A DNA stretch of 64,000 nucleotides from Paenibacillus sp. UNC451MF (GTDB taxonomy: Bacteria; Bacillota; Bacilli; Paenibacillales; NBRC-103111), in assembly GCF_000686845.1 (NCBI RefSeq), contig NZ_JMLS01000014.1, positions 148,718 through 212,717 of the forward strand. Reading direction: 5' to 3'. A program made the translations under genes and the position numbers. The notes beneath the pieces were generated by a model. It was not told where the DNA came from and ran no database searches. It saw only the letters and a list, made by a program, of their open reading frames with translations. Each line of letters begins with the position of its first letter. The stretch's first letter is position 1. Shown in pieces: positions 1 to 8,691 of the stretch.

Positions 1-1176
1 ATCGTACACTCCGCCAGCCTGCTTCGCATCTTCCATCATGGCAAGCCGCTGTCCGGCCAGCATAGGATCATTGGTCGCTTTCGCTAACCAGAATAGCTCG
101 GGAATTTTCATCTTGCCGCTGTCGCTGTCCGCAAAATTAAATGTTCCTTGCGGTCCGGTAGCATAGACCGGAAAATACGCTGTTTTGTGTAATGCCGGCG
201 TCTGCGCGTGTCCATAAGTTGTCCCCAGGGAGGTCTGCATAGCTGCCATGTAGCTGACCGTATATTCCATCATGTATCGCCAGTAGCCCGGTCCCTCGCT
301 CCAGCCACCGTCCGGCTCCCAGTGGCTCAATATAATCTTTTGCACCGATTGCAGTGAACGGACAATGATCTCTCCTGCAAGTGCCTTCTCCTGTTCTTCG
401 TCACCGATAGCAAGTGCTCCCACAATGATGCCGCCGTTGCAGACGGCGCTCCAGTTGTTAACCGGATCGGTTCTTACACTCCACCAAACCTGCTTATTGT
501 GGGCGTCCAGAGCTTTTTGCAGCCCTTTCTCCACCATGGCTTTACGGATTGAATCCCTCTGTTCTTGCGTCAGGTAGTCATAGAGCCAATCGTAGCCGAT
601 CCCCATCCCTGCTGTAATTTCAGCTGTGTTAAGAAATTCTTTCTTATCATTCCAATCTGGAAAAGCGACCATCGCCATCATTTCCTGAACCGCCCGCTTC
701 GCGTATTTCTCATCTCCGCTAAGCTGGTACATCATCGCATTTTGCTCGATGATCGGTCTGGCGTCTCTGGCCGACAGCATCCTGCGTCCGTCCGGCGTTT
801 CATACGCCCCGACTGGCTTCGTCAGAGTCTTGTCGGTCGCTCTTTGCAAGTCTCCGTACCATTTGCGCAGCTGCGGATCGGTCTTGACCGCATCCTTCAG
901 CTTGGCAAAGGTGTCCGCCGTTGCGAACAGCCTCGGGTGTCGCTGCTTCGGGTTGTTTTTTTGCAAGTCCGCGATGATCCCTTCGGCCGTTGGAGGCCCG
1001 CCGGTGTAAGGCGCGAATGCTTGCGACGAAGATCTCGGCAGCACGGCTTGCGTACTTGTTCCCTCCTTCTCCGTCGGAGACGGGGCGGCGTTATCGCCGG
1101 TACAAGCAGACAAAACGGTCAGGCACATCACCAGCAGCAAAATGAAAATAGATTGGGTCAGTTTGAGAAACGGCAT
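1..1176 (-). CDS. Heparinase II/III-like polysaccharide lyase lipoprotein (partial, C-terminus off the window)
   Basis: Reading the minus strand from an ATG at 1176 gives 392 codons without a stop up to the window edge. A GGAGG lies just upstream of the start. The N-terminus is a lipoprotein signal: a hydrophobic stretch ending in a lipobox L-S-A-C with the cysteine at residue 25. The mature part has the all-helical (alpha/alpha toroid) look of heparinase II/III-type and alginate lyases, including a GIGYDWLYDYL segment and an NNWSAVCNGG segment. It probably cleaves a uronate-containing polysaccharide at the outer face of the membrane and feeds fragments to the enzymes encoded upstream. It is the fourth gene of the operon, 53 bp after the GH88 gene. 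The C-terminal beta domain is not visible, so the exact lyase family is open. Confidence 0.8.
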   Translation of the reverse strand, partial: MPFLKLTQSIFILLLVMCLTVLSACTGDNAAPSPTEKEGTSTQAVLPRSSSQAFAPYTGGPPTAEGIIADLQKNNPKQRHPRLFATADTFAKLKDAVKTDPQLRKWYGDLQRATDKTLTKPVGAYETPDGRRMLSARDARPIIEQNAMMYQLSGDEKYAKRAVQEMMAMVAFPDWNDKKEFLNTAEITAGMGIGYDWLYDYLTQEQRDSIRKAMVEKGLQKALDAHNKQVWWSVRTDPVNNWSAVCNGGIIVGALAIGDEEQEKALAGEIIVRSLQSVQKIILSHWEPDGGWSEGPGYWRYMMEYTVSYMAAMQTSLGTTYGHAQTPALHKTAYFPVYATGPQGTFNFADSDSGKMKIPELFWLAKATNDPMLAGQRLAMMEDAKQAGGVYD

Positions 1177-1229
1177 CTTTTTTCCTCCAGGGCTTGCTTG
1201 GTGTTATCTATTAAGGATGAACCACTTGT

Positions 1230-2366
1230 TTACCAAAATAGATCCGTTTGTCCGCGCAGCTTAGCTAATGCCTCGACGAAATAGTAGTCGCCGTAGATCA
1301 AGCCGACATCGATATTTTTGTTGGCAGGCCAATGGCCGGTGCCGTGAGGCAGAATCGCTTCGTCGCTCGTATCCCAAATCGCATAATGGTCCACCATCGA
1401 TTTGAGGATACGCTTCGCCGAAGTCTCATAAAGCCGCCCTTCCTCGGCAGGTAACGAGTCCGCCAACAGCAGCAAGCCGCTTGCTGCAATAGCTGCCGCC
1501 GATGAGTCTCTTGGAGCGCCTTCCTGCGTAGTCAGACGGAAGTCCCAATAAGGCACTAAATCCTCAGGAAGATTAGCCAGGAAGAAATGTGCTACCTTTT
1601 TGCTCGCCTGCAAATAAACATCGTTCTTCGTATAGTGGTAGCATAGAGCCAAACCGTATAGCGCCCAAGTTGTTCCTCTCGCCCATGCCGATTCAGGTGC
1701 AAAGCCCTGTCCGCCCAATGCTCCGACACGTTCCCCTGTTTCCGGATCAAACTCTACGATGTGATAGACAGAGCCATCTGCACGGATAAATTCACCCATC
1801 ACCATATGAGCATGGGCCTCGGCAATGTGCTTGAACCTTGGATCCCTGGTTTCTTCCGATGCCCAGAAGAGCAGGCTTAAATTCATCATGCAGTCGATGA
1901 TAGCCCAACCGGTATTTCCGTTCGCGCTCTCCCAATTGCTCTGGTTCCAGGCACGGATGAAATTGCCTTTGAGGTTGAAGCGTCCGGCCAGCCAGGCTGC
2001 CACCTTCAACGCACGGAGCTTCGACTCTTCGCTGCCTGTCAATTTATAGTTAGCTACCGAGGTCAAGCTCCACATAAAGCCGACATCATGATGCAATCTC
2101 GTGTATTCGTCGATGCATACGTCCATTTTGCGCTCGCATTGCTCGGCAAGCTGCTTCAGCTCTTCATTATTCGTATCACGGTATAAAAGCCACAGCAGCC
2201 CCGGCCAGAAGCCGGAGGTCCAGCCTTGCGGATCCGTGCAGTCGTATTTCCCCTCTTTGGAAACGTGCGGGAATCCAGCTCCAATCGTCTTGCTTGTTTG
2301 ACCTACCTTGGCTACAACCTTGCTCCATGCTTCATCAATCCACAAATCGTATGTACCAGCTGACAT
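1230..2366 (-). CDS. Glycoside hydrolase family 88 unsaturated glucuronyl hydrolase
   Basis: A 378-residue protein of the usual length for GH88/GH105-type enzymes, which remove the 4,5-unsaturated uronic acid left by polysaccharide lyases. Visible family features are the DPQGWTSGFWPG segment near the N-terminus, HHDVGF, an Asp in the IIDCMMNL segment (candidate catalytic acid) and WARGTTWALYG, the GH88 RGxxWALYG motif. The start is taken at the second methionine (2366), because AAAGGAGAG sits about 8 bases before it; an ATG 24 bases further upstream has no ribosome site. There is no signal peptide, so action is cytoplasmic. It follows the sulfatase by 62 bp in the lyase operon, where desulfation and uronyl removal would be consecutive steps. 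Confidence 0.88.
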   Translation of the reverse strand: MSAGTYDLWIDEAWSKVVAKVGQTSKTIGAGFPHVSKEGKYDCTDPQGWTSGFWPGLLWLLYRDTNNEELKQLAEQCERKMDVCIDEYTRLHHDVGFMWSLTSVANYKLTGSEESKLRALKVAAWLAGRFNLKGNFIRAWNQSNWESANGNTGWAIIDCMMNLSLLFWASEETRDPRFKHIAEAHAHMVMGEFIRADGSVYHIVEFDPETGERVGALGGQGFAPESAWARGTTWALYGLALCYHYTKNDVYLQASKKVAHFFLANLPEDLVPYWDFRLTTQEGAPRDSSAAAIAASGLLLLADSLPAEEGRLYETSAKRILKSMVDHYAIWDTSDEAILPHGTGHWPANKNIDVGLIYGDYYFVEALAKLRGQTDLFW

Positions 2367-2428
2367 TGTCTTCTCTCCTTTAAGTTTCAACTCATCATAG
2401 TTTCAGAAAAATGCATTGGGTTCCATTC

Positions 2429-3886
2429 TTATGTTTTAAACTCTGAGTAATCAGCAAGGAATCTTTCGTACACACTCTCTGACATTTCAAGCAGATCATT
2501 GGTCTCTTGCATATACCGTCTCAAGCACTCCAGCATGCTCTCGATCCGGCTACCGTGCTCTTCTGATTGAAAAGCCAAGTTGTTCATTTCCTGCGGATCA
2601 TTCACAACATCATACAGCTCGATGAAGCTTTCATCCTTGAACATATCAACGATGAGCTTATAGTTGCCTTCCATAACACAGCGCTGAAAATTGCTGCGCG
2701 CTCCATTCCCGTCAAACTGAATGAAAATGCGATCCCGATCCAGCTTCTCCCGATCCCCTCTAATTAACGGCATTAAGGATAATCCCGATACCCCTTGAGG
2801 TGTCTCGACACCGAGATAGTCACATAATGTCGGAAGGACATCTATGCTGCTGACCAGCTCATCCGTGCGCTTCAACGCCGGAGTAAACCCTGTCGGAAAT
2901 TTGAAATACAACGGCGTTTTAACCGATTCCTCGTACATACACATCTTTTGCCACAATCTGTGGGAGCCCAACATCTCACCGTGATCACTTGCGAACAAGA
3001 TGAGTGTATTATCGTATAGTCCTTGCTGCTTCAGCTCGGCAATCAGTTGTCCTACGCAATGGTCCAGCAGCGCAACCAGACCTAGATAGACCTTCCAGAT
3101 TCTCTGCCATTCCTCCCGCGTATAGGGGGTTCCCAATACTCCAGTCAAATTATACAGCTGCAGCGGAGATTGATTATCCGCCCACACACCGACATTGTCG
3201 GGCAAATCCACATCCTGAATCATGGAGTACCACGGCTCGGGAATATCAAGCGGAGGGTGAGGGGCTAGAAACATCGCATTCAGCGCGAACGGCTTGCTGC
3301 GGTCTCTATTGCGAATCGCCTCCAAGGAATCGTTAAGAATGAAACCGTCATAGAAGAAATCCAAGTCCTCATCATATCGACCCACCGTTGGAGTCGAGTA
3401 CTTGCGCTTCCTCGTTATTTTTCCGTAGGCAAGCTCTGGCACAAGCCCTTGGAATGCCGGTCCGCCCGGCTTTTTCTTGCCGTTCTTCTTAAGAAAAGCT
3501 TCATAACGCTGCTCCAGCTGAAGCCAGTGCGTCTTGCTGTCGTCACGATGTTCGAGCTTCGGCTCGGTGAACAGATGCTGCTTACCGGTATGCCAGCTGT
3601 CCCACTGCTGCTCGAGCAGCTCATACCAATGGGTATGCTCAGCTCGAACCATACCATGCTGCTTCTCCTGCTCCGTCCATGGATTGATGAGAGAGCCTGT
3701 AACATTCGGGTATTTCCCCGTGAAAAAAGCCCCGCGAGCCGGTACGCAAAGCGGAGATGCGCAGTAAGCGCGATCGAATACGACACTCTCCGCCTTCAGC
3801 TGATTCATGTTGGGAGTGTGCTCTCCAAACGCATCCCACCGCAGCTGATCCGCCATAATAATGACTACATTCGGTTTATCGCTCAA
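2429..3886 (-). CDS. Type I sulfatase (formylglycine-dependent)
   Basis: A 485-residue arylsulfatase-superfamily protein that should remove sulfate esters from a carbohydrate. The active-site signature C-V-P-A-R (Cys47) matches the C-x-[PSA]-A-R type that a formylglycine-generating enzyme modifies. The N-terminal NVVIIMADQLRWD metal-binding strand and a later FASDHGEMLG segment are also typical. The start is a TTG at 3886, with AGGAGG nine bases upstream; the longer open frame upstream only reads across the end of the preceding lyase gene. This TTG overlaps the lyase stop codon (TTGA), so translation is probably coupled. No signal peptide is seen, so the enzyme is likely cytoplasmic. Substrate specificity cannot be told from sequence. 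Confidence 0.87.
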   Translation of the reverse strand: MSDKPNVVIIMADQLRWDAFGEHTPNMNQLKAESVVFDRAYCASPLCVPARGAFFTGKYPNVTGSLINPWTEQEKQHGMVRAEHTHWYELLEQQWDSWHTGKQHLFTEPKLEHRDDSKTHWLQLEQRYEAFLKKNGKKKPGGPAFQGLVPELAYGKITRKRKYSTPTVGRYDEDLDFFYDGFILNDSLEAIRNRDRSKPFALNAMFLAPHPPLDIPEPWYSMIQDVDLPDNVGVWADNQSPLQLYNLTGVLGTPYTREEWQRIWKVYLGLVALLDHCVGQLIAELKQQGLYDNTLILFASDHGEMLGSHRLWQKMCMYEESVKTPLYFKFPTGFTPALKRTDELVSSIDVLPTLCDYLGVETPQGVSGLSLMPLIRGDREKLDRDRIFIQFDGNGARSNFQRCVMEGNYKLIVDMFKDESFIELYDVVNDPQEMNNLAFQSEEHGSRIESMLECLRRYMQETNDLLEMSESVYERFLADYSEFKT

Positions 3887-6174
3887 TCTTGTACACCTCC
3901 TGATTCCGAATCTGCTCTCCCGTCGCCACCTTGATATACGATGCGGATCCGTCCGAGTATTGCCTGACTCTGCCAATGCAGAACGCCGCCCTCTTCTGTT
4001 ACTTCCTCCGACACAATATGATGCCACTCCATACCCTCGGCTCCAATTCGCTCCTGTTCCACTCTCCATTGGCCTGCCGCAAGGTCGGTTACGATGTAAT
4101 TCAAGCTGGCCCCACCGTCGGGTGCTCCATCAGAAATGTCCGGAAGCACCGTATCCTTCTGCAAACGCAGCCCACTTTTCGAGAACAACGCGACCCAATC
4201 CTTTATCTTGACGCCGATCAAGGTTTCTCCATCCATTCTCTCCGTTGACAATGCCTCAGGACCGTCTATATCCTTCATCTGCATAACATTTAAGAATAAG
4301 TCCTCTTCCGCCGGTACTCGCGGGCTAACTTCAATTCGCCATTCACCCTGCTCCTTCGTACCCGGAAAATCATTCACATAATTGGTTCCAAACACCCAAT
4401 ATTCCTTGCCCGGACCTCCTACCTTCTCAATCTCCTGATTGTCCCTTGCAGGCAGCAGCGTATCGTTGATCAGTTGGCCGTTATAGCCGTCCTCGCTGCG
4501 GGAAATGGTAGTTCGGCTTCCTTCAATCTGTGGCTCCTCAATGCTGTGCAGCAGCCAATATTTCTTGAAGTCCGGGTTCGCCGACGCAACGCGGTCAAAA
4601 ACGATCAATGCTGCCGGATGCTCCGTTTCGTTAAAATTCAAAAAGAGGAACGAACGCTGGAACTGCTTCATTTTGTTCGAATAGGCTGCGGTTATGTCCC
4701 CTTTCAGATAAGAGTAGCTAGGTTTGATCGGGTCAGGACCTATTGCATGAGCGAGCACGTCGGCTCGTTTGAAATCCTTGTTCATCAGGTCATCCAGCGT
4801 AAGAGGTGGACGCCCTTCATTAGGCCAACGCTGCCCTCCATCATTCACATTAGGCCATACAAGACCGCCGTCCTTGACGTACGGGTACTGCTTCAGTTCG
4901 TCCGGATCGTATACAAGCATCGTGTTATGAGCGATTGTTCTTTTAAAATAGTACTTGTTATGCGGAGAATGGTACTTCCCTGATGAGCCTTTATACGAGC
5001 CCGAATCGATAGCCAGATTGCCTTTGTAATAAATTTGGAACGCTCCTGCGTCCAGATGCTGATGGTTGTTATATTGGTACATGCCCACCTTCATCTCGGC
5101 CACCACCACATTGGAGTCCATTCCAGTATCCCAACCTGTACGTGCTACCATCACCCCTGTCGGAGCTCCGAAATACCGGGTCAACGGAAGCTCGTCAAGC
5201 GCCTTTGCTTCTACACTCGGATCGGCGAACAGGAAAGCGAATAACACATCCTTATCCTGCAGCCTCCCTTCATCCACCTGCTTTTGGGCTATGAAATAAG
5301 GGTCCTTGTAATAACCGCCCAGAATCCAATAAATGAAATGCAGCCTCGTATACTTCGTTTGCTTCAGCATGACCGGAGTCGTATCCCCATCGCGCAGCAG
5401 CTTGCCGTCCGGACGGCGCGTATAGATCCACTGATAGCCGACGTCACGCTGCGAAGCATCATATATATTGCCAAAGCCCATTCGATCAAACATCCATGTA
5501 GGGAACAGCTCCCCTTGAAACCTCACGCCCCCGTAACCGTCCCCTTGATGATGCCAGCCCGAAGGGTAAAAGAAATTGCGAGCCGGAACCATCTGATGCA
5601 GCACCCGGCCCGCAGCCAAATCATACATTTCCGGATCTTCGTCATAAATGGCAATGCCTGTGCCCAACATATCGCGCTGAATCATCCACTCACAGCTGTG
5701 ACCGACAAAAGCACCTTCTTTTAGAGGTGGATATCCGCACTCAAGCAGACCCGCCAGCCGTTTGAAATGCCCTATAAAAAAGACCCGTTCTTCATCTGTT
5801 ACAAGATCGTAGCACCAATCGTAAACAATGGCCCCAGCCAGCATGAGACGGCCGATCTCTCTCGAAATGTCTTGGAAATTAGGATTGAAGTTCTTGGTGA
5901 TGCTGCTGATTGCCAAAGTCTTGGCTTTGATACCAGCTTCTTGATCACCTTGTAACACATACAGCAATGCATTAGCTTCAATAACGTATACATCCCCGGG
6001 ACAATGCTCAGAGTTCGCTTCCTCGATGCTGTAGCTGCTGTACTTGAGAAGCCGTTCCCACTCTTGCTTCAGCTCAGGTCTTGTCATTTTATCTCGTAGC
6101 TCCGGCAGGTGCTCCTTGCGTAAAAATAACCGTGGATGCTCCGACGGCGGCGTTAATTCTGGTTTAGGAAACAT
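3883..6174 (-). CDS. Heparinase II/III family polysaccharide lyase
   Basis: A 763-residue lyase and the first gene of the operon. The N-terminal half is a helical toroid (HPRLFLRKEHLPELRDK, IVYDWCYDLV and EWMIQRDMLGTG segments). The C-terminal half carries the heparinase II/III motif HQHLDAGAFQIYYKG followed by AIDSGSY (about residues 370-395), holding the conserved His and Asp of the metal-binding and catalytic region. The start was moved to 6174, where AGGAGG lies nine bases upstream; an ATG 75 bases earlier lacks a ribosome site. No export signal is seen, so it would act on imported oligosaccharides, unlike the lipoprotein lyase later in the operon. The window does not show whether the substrate is a heparin-, chondroitin- or alginate-like glycan. 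Confidence 0.85.
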   Translation of the reverse strand: MFPKPELTPPSEHPRLFLRKEHLPELRDKMTRPELKQEWERLLKYSSYSIEEANSEHCPGDVYVIEANALLYVLQGDQEAGIKAKTLAISSITKNFNPNFQDISREIGRLMLAGAIVYDWCYDLVTDEERVFFIGHFKRLAGLLECGYPPLKEGAFVGHSCEWMIQRDMLGTGIAIYDEDPEMYDLAAGRVLHQMVPARNFFYPSGWHHQGDGYGGVRFQGELFPTWMFDRMGFGNIYDASQRDVGYQWIYTRRPDGKLLRDGDTTPVMLKQTKYTRLHFIYWILGGYYKDPYFIAQKQVDEGRLQDKDVLFAFLFADPSVEAKALDELPLTRYFGAPTGVMVARTGWDTGMDSNVVVAEMKVGMYQYNNHQHLDAGAFQIYYKGNLAIDSGSYKGSSGKYHSPHNKYYFKRTIAHNTMLVYDPDELKQYPYVKDGGLVWPNVNDGGQRWPNEGRPPLTLDDLMNKDFKRADVLAHAIGPDPIKPSYSYLKGDITAAYSNKMKQFQRSFLFLNFNETEHPAALIVFDRVASANPDFKKYWLLHSIEEPQIEGSRTTISRSEDGYNGQLINDTLLPARDNQEIEKVGGPGKEYWVFGTNYVNDFPGTKEQGEWRIEVSPRVPAEEDLFLNVMQMKDIDGPEALSTERMDGETLIGVKIKDWVALFSKSGLRLQKDTVLPDISDGAPDGGASLNYIVTDLAAGQWRVEQERIGAEGMEWHHIVSEEVTEEGGVLHWQSQAILGRIRIVYQGGDGRADSESGGVQD

Positions 6175-6573
6175 GGCTACTGTCCTCCTATCGCTATTCC
6201 AATTCTGGTTCAATCTCATCAGTCCCATTTTGCCATCAAGCATAATCAAACTGCTGTCGGTTGCTCATTTGGCACCGAACCATCCTACGATTGATGCCAC
6301 CAATTGTAAACGTTATCAATTATATTATATGTATAGTATGTTTCTAGCTGCTTAACTTCTCCTCCTGATCATACGTCCGAGTGCAACTTATGTCAATAAC
6401 TAAACTTAGATTAGATAAAATAATAAAAATATGCGGTATAATGATCAAAATCATCATCATTTACGTCTAATTCTTTATATTAGTTTACCGAGCTCCATTG
6501 CTAACTCGCGATAATTTTGATATGGTTACATTAGCAATATTTTGAGATCGAAATGAATTGCGAGGGAAAGCTT
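6175..6573. promoter_or_regulatory. Divergent promoter region between the lyase operon and the ROK regulator
   Basis: This 399 bp region has no gene. It holds the cre site, an AT-rich minus-strand promoter next to it, and on the plus strand a TATAAT at 6437-6442 followed by ATGATCAAAATCAT (6440-6453), a short palindrome that could be an operator for the ROK protein. No clear -35 box was seen for either direction. Confidence 0.5.
6305..6318. promoter_or_regulatory. Catabolite-responsive element (cre, CcpA operator)
   Basis: TGTAAACGTTATCA fits the cre consensus TGWNANCGNTNWCA at every fixed position on both strands. It lies 131 bp upstream of the lyase start and just downstream of an AT-rich TATAAT-like segment on the minus strand, so CcpA binding would block the lyase promoter. 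This predicts repression of the polysaccharide operon when a preferred sugar is present. Confidence 0.8.
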
Positions 6574-7797
6574 ATGGATAACATTCGCAAAATCTGGGAT
6601 CAAAAGGGAAGTAAAACAGCGATCCTTCAGATGCTGAGAGTGCACGGCCCGATGTCCCGTATTGAGTTGACTCAATTAACCGATCTGAGCCGAGCAACGA
6701 TCTCAGTGACGATTAATGAACTGATTGAACTAGGACTAGTGCATGAAACTGTACTGCGCCAATCTACAGGGGGAAGACCGGCTACCAATTTGGAGCTTGT
6801 CCCCTATTCCCATATGATATTGGGGGCCGATTTGAACCATCAGACATGGACGCTTGGCGCTTTCGACCTGTTGGGCAACACCATCGAGAAGAAGCGGATC
6901 TCGTTCAGCCCGCTTACCCCAGAAGCGGCAGTGCAAGCCTTGGTACATGAAATTCCTGACTTTATTAAAAAAATAGACAAAAGTCCGATCCCTTTACTGG
7001 GCGTCGGCGTACCAGGCCTAGTCGATACGCATAACGGTTTGCTGCGCAGCTCCGCCGTGATGGGATGGCAGCAGGTCGAGCTGGGAGCCATGCTGGAAAA
7101 AGCGCTTGGCTGGCCTACCGTTGTCCTTAACCGCAGTCGAGCTCGCGGTTTGTCCGAATGCCGCTACGGTGCGGGAAAAGATTATCGGCACATGATCTAT
7201 ATCGGGATCGATTCCGGTATTGGAGCCGGTATCTACGTCCATAGAGAATTAATCCACGGAGCTTTGGGAGGCGCAGGTGAAATTGGTCATACGACGGTCG
7301 ATGTCGATGGTCCGTTATGTCCTTGTGGCAACAACGGTTGTCTGCAGATGATGTCTGCCGCTCCTGCCATGGAGCTGGAAGCCCGCAAGCTGCTCCGGAT
7401 GGGAACCCCTTCTTCGCTCCATATGCAGCCGGGCTTTGACCTGCAAATGCTCAAAGCCGAGGATATTTGCCAAGCAGCCGAGCAAGGAGACGAGCTTGCC
7501 GTTCAAGTCGTCCATAACGCCGCTGCCTATCTGGGCATTACAATGGCCAATTTGGTCAATCTGCTCAATCCCGAAGCCATCATTTTGGGCGGCTCCATTC
7601 CTAAAGACTGTCCATCGTATGTGCAAAAAGCCGTTAAAGTGATGAGACAGCGCGCTATGGGCCAGCTATCCGCCTCTACGGTCGTCCATATCGGTCAGTT
7701 CAAGGAAATTGGCGGTGCACTGGGCGCGGCTAATATGGCACTAGACCGTCATATGTCGTTCTCTCATTTTTCCCAGCAGTCCAGCATGGTTAAATAA
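6574..7797 (+). CDS. ROK-family transcriptional regulator
   Basis: A 407-residue ROK (repressor, ORF, kinase) protein of NagC/XylR type. An N-terminal winged helix-turn-helix (about residues 12-70, MSRIELTQLTDLSRATISVTINEL) precedes the sugar-kinase-like ROK fold. The fold shows GVGVPGLVD, IGIDSGIGAG and the zinc-binding segment CPCGNNGCLQ. ROK proteins bind sugars and release DNA. Divergent placement against the lyase operon suggests it represses that operon until a glycan product appears. The start at 6574 was chosen because GAGGG lies a suitable distance upstream; an ATG 21 bases earlier is possible. The conserved Glu that usually ends the CxCGxxGCxE motif is Gln here, so sugar kinase activity is unlikely. 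Confidence 0.88.
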   Translation: MDNIRKIWDQKGSKTAILQMLRVHGPMSRIELTQLTDLSRATISVTINELIELGLVHETVLRQSTGGRPATNLELVPYSHMILGADLNHQTWTLGAFDLLGNTIEKKRISFSPLTPEAAVQALVHEIPDFIKKIDKSPIPLLGVGVPGLVDTHNGLLRSSAVMGWQQVELGAMLEKALGWPTVVLNRSRARGLSECRYGAGKDYRHMIYIGIDSGIGAGIYVHRELIHGALGGAGEIGHTTVDVDGPLCPCGNNGCLQMMSAAPAMELEARKLLRMGTPSSLHMQPGFDLQMLKAEDICQAAEQGDELAVQVVHNAAAYLGITMANLVNLLNPEAIILGGSIPKDCPSYVQKAVKVMRQRAMGQLSASTVVHIGQFKEIGGALGAANMALDRHMSFSHFSQQSSMVK

Positions 7798-7836
7798 AAG
7801 CTTGGCTTGGAGGCTGCGCAAAAAACTATAGCAAAG

Positions 7837-7872
7837 CAAAAGGAGGCGCTCGTAACTGAGCGCCTCCTTTTG
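7837..7872. terminator. Bidirectional rho-independent terminator
   Basis: A 14-bp perfect inverted repeat, AAAGGAGGCGCTC and its complement around a 6-7 base loop, with A and T runs on its two sides. It lies between the converging ROK gene and YheC/D-type gene and can serve both. Confidence 0.85.
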
Positions 7873-7876
7873 TTTA

Positions 7877-8533
7877 TTAATGCGGTTGAGTATTTACCTC
7901 CAGCAGCCAAATTCGCCCCTGCATATCGATCCCGTAGTCGAAGCCGAGCATATCAATACCCGGAAACGCACGGACCAGCATCTCCATACTCTGATAAGAT
8001 AGCCTGTTCATTTCATGCTTCTTGGCAATCGCAGATACGGACAACGAGCGCCGAAGGGCATCGTTAGCCCGCAGAAGCGTTCCGCCGCGGCAAATGTTCG
8101 TCACGAACAATCCCGGCTTAGCCAGCTTGCCAACAATCGCCTTGGTGAACCATTTCCCATGCCTCCGCAGCAGCTTCACCCGATAATCTACCGGTCGCCC
8201 GGAAATACGTGCCAATACAATGCCTCGCTGTACCAGATAAACCCTTCTATGACGAATGCGCTCGACAATAGCCAGCATAGTCCCAAAGCTCACTTTGCGT
8301 ATTATCTTCTCACGATGATGAACCGTGTAGCCTGATCCATGCTTATAAATGAGAACAACTCCATGCCCCCCAGTACCAATGCAGGGCTTCATAACAACTC
8401 GTCCGTATTGATTCAGCATGCGCGCCAGCACGGATCTGTTATATAGTTGTGTTTCGGGAATATGACGCGCAACATCGCGATGCTTTCGCAGTACATTTGT
8501 TTTTAGCCATTTGTTCGGAACCAATCTTGACAC
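7877..8533 (-). CDS. YheC/YheD-like ATP-grasp protein (spore-coat associated)
   Basis: A 218-residue protein matching the YheC/YheD family of Bacillales, known from endospore coats and built on an ATP-grasp fold. Visible features are VVMKPCIGTGGHGV (glycine-rich ATP-binding loop), VQRGI, and the C-terminal LLEVNTQPH, the metal-binding strand of ATP-grasp enzymes. At this length it is essentially the ATP-grasp domain alone; many relatives are 350-450 residues. The start is placed at a GTG (8533) with AAGGAGG nine bases upstream; the ATG at 8566 has no ribosome site. The substrate of this family is not known. It is a stand-alone gene and seems unrelated to its neighbours. Confidence 0.75.
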   Translation of the reverse strand: MSRLVPNKWLKTNVLRKHRDVARHIPETQLYNRSVLARMLNQYGRVVMKPCIGTGGHGVVLIYKHGSGYTVHHREKIIRKVSFGTMLAIVERIRHRRVYLVQRGIVLARISGRPVDYRVKLLRRHGKWFTKAIVGKLAKPGLFVTNICRGGTLLRANDALRRSLSVSAIAKKHEMNRLSYQSMEMLVRAFPGIDMLGFDYGIDMQGRIWLLEVNTQPH

Positions 8534-8691
8534 CGCCGGATCCCTCCTTGTACTGGCAAAATCCATTCACTAGTACAATATTCATCAGGGCCAGACAACT
8601 CCTGTACCTTTGTCCGGTCATGATGTTTATGGGAGAGACAGCGGTATCTTCATCCTACTGACCAAATAGGGCATATACAATGCTTCTCAAA

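Noticed and set aside
565..1284. Plus-strand open frame of 239 codons at the left end
   Set aside because: Antisense to the partial lipoprotein lyase, whose lipobox and ribosome site are clear.
3887..4069. 61-residue N-terminal extension of the first sulfatase
   Set aside because: It overlaps the end of the lyase gene in another frame and has no ribosome site; the TTG start with AGGAGG fits better.
6390..6415. AACTTAGATTAGAT as another PerR box
   Set aside because: It shares letters with the boxes near 49550 but has no palindromic symmetry.
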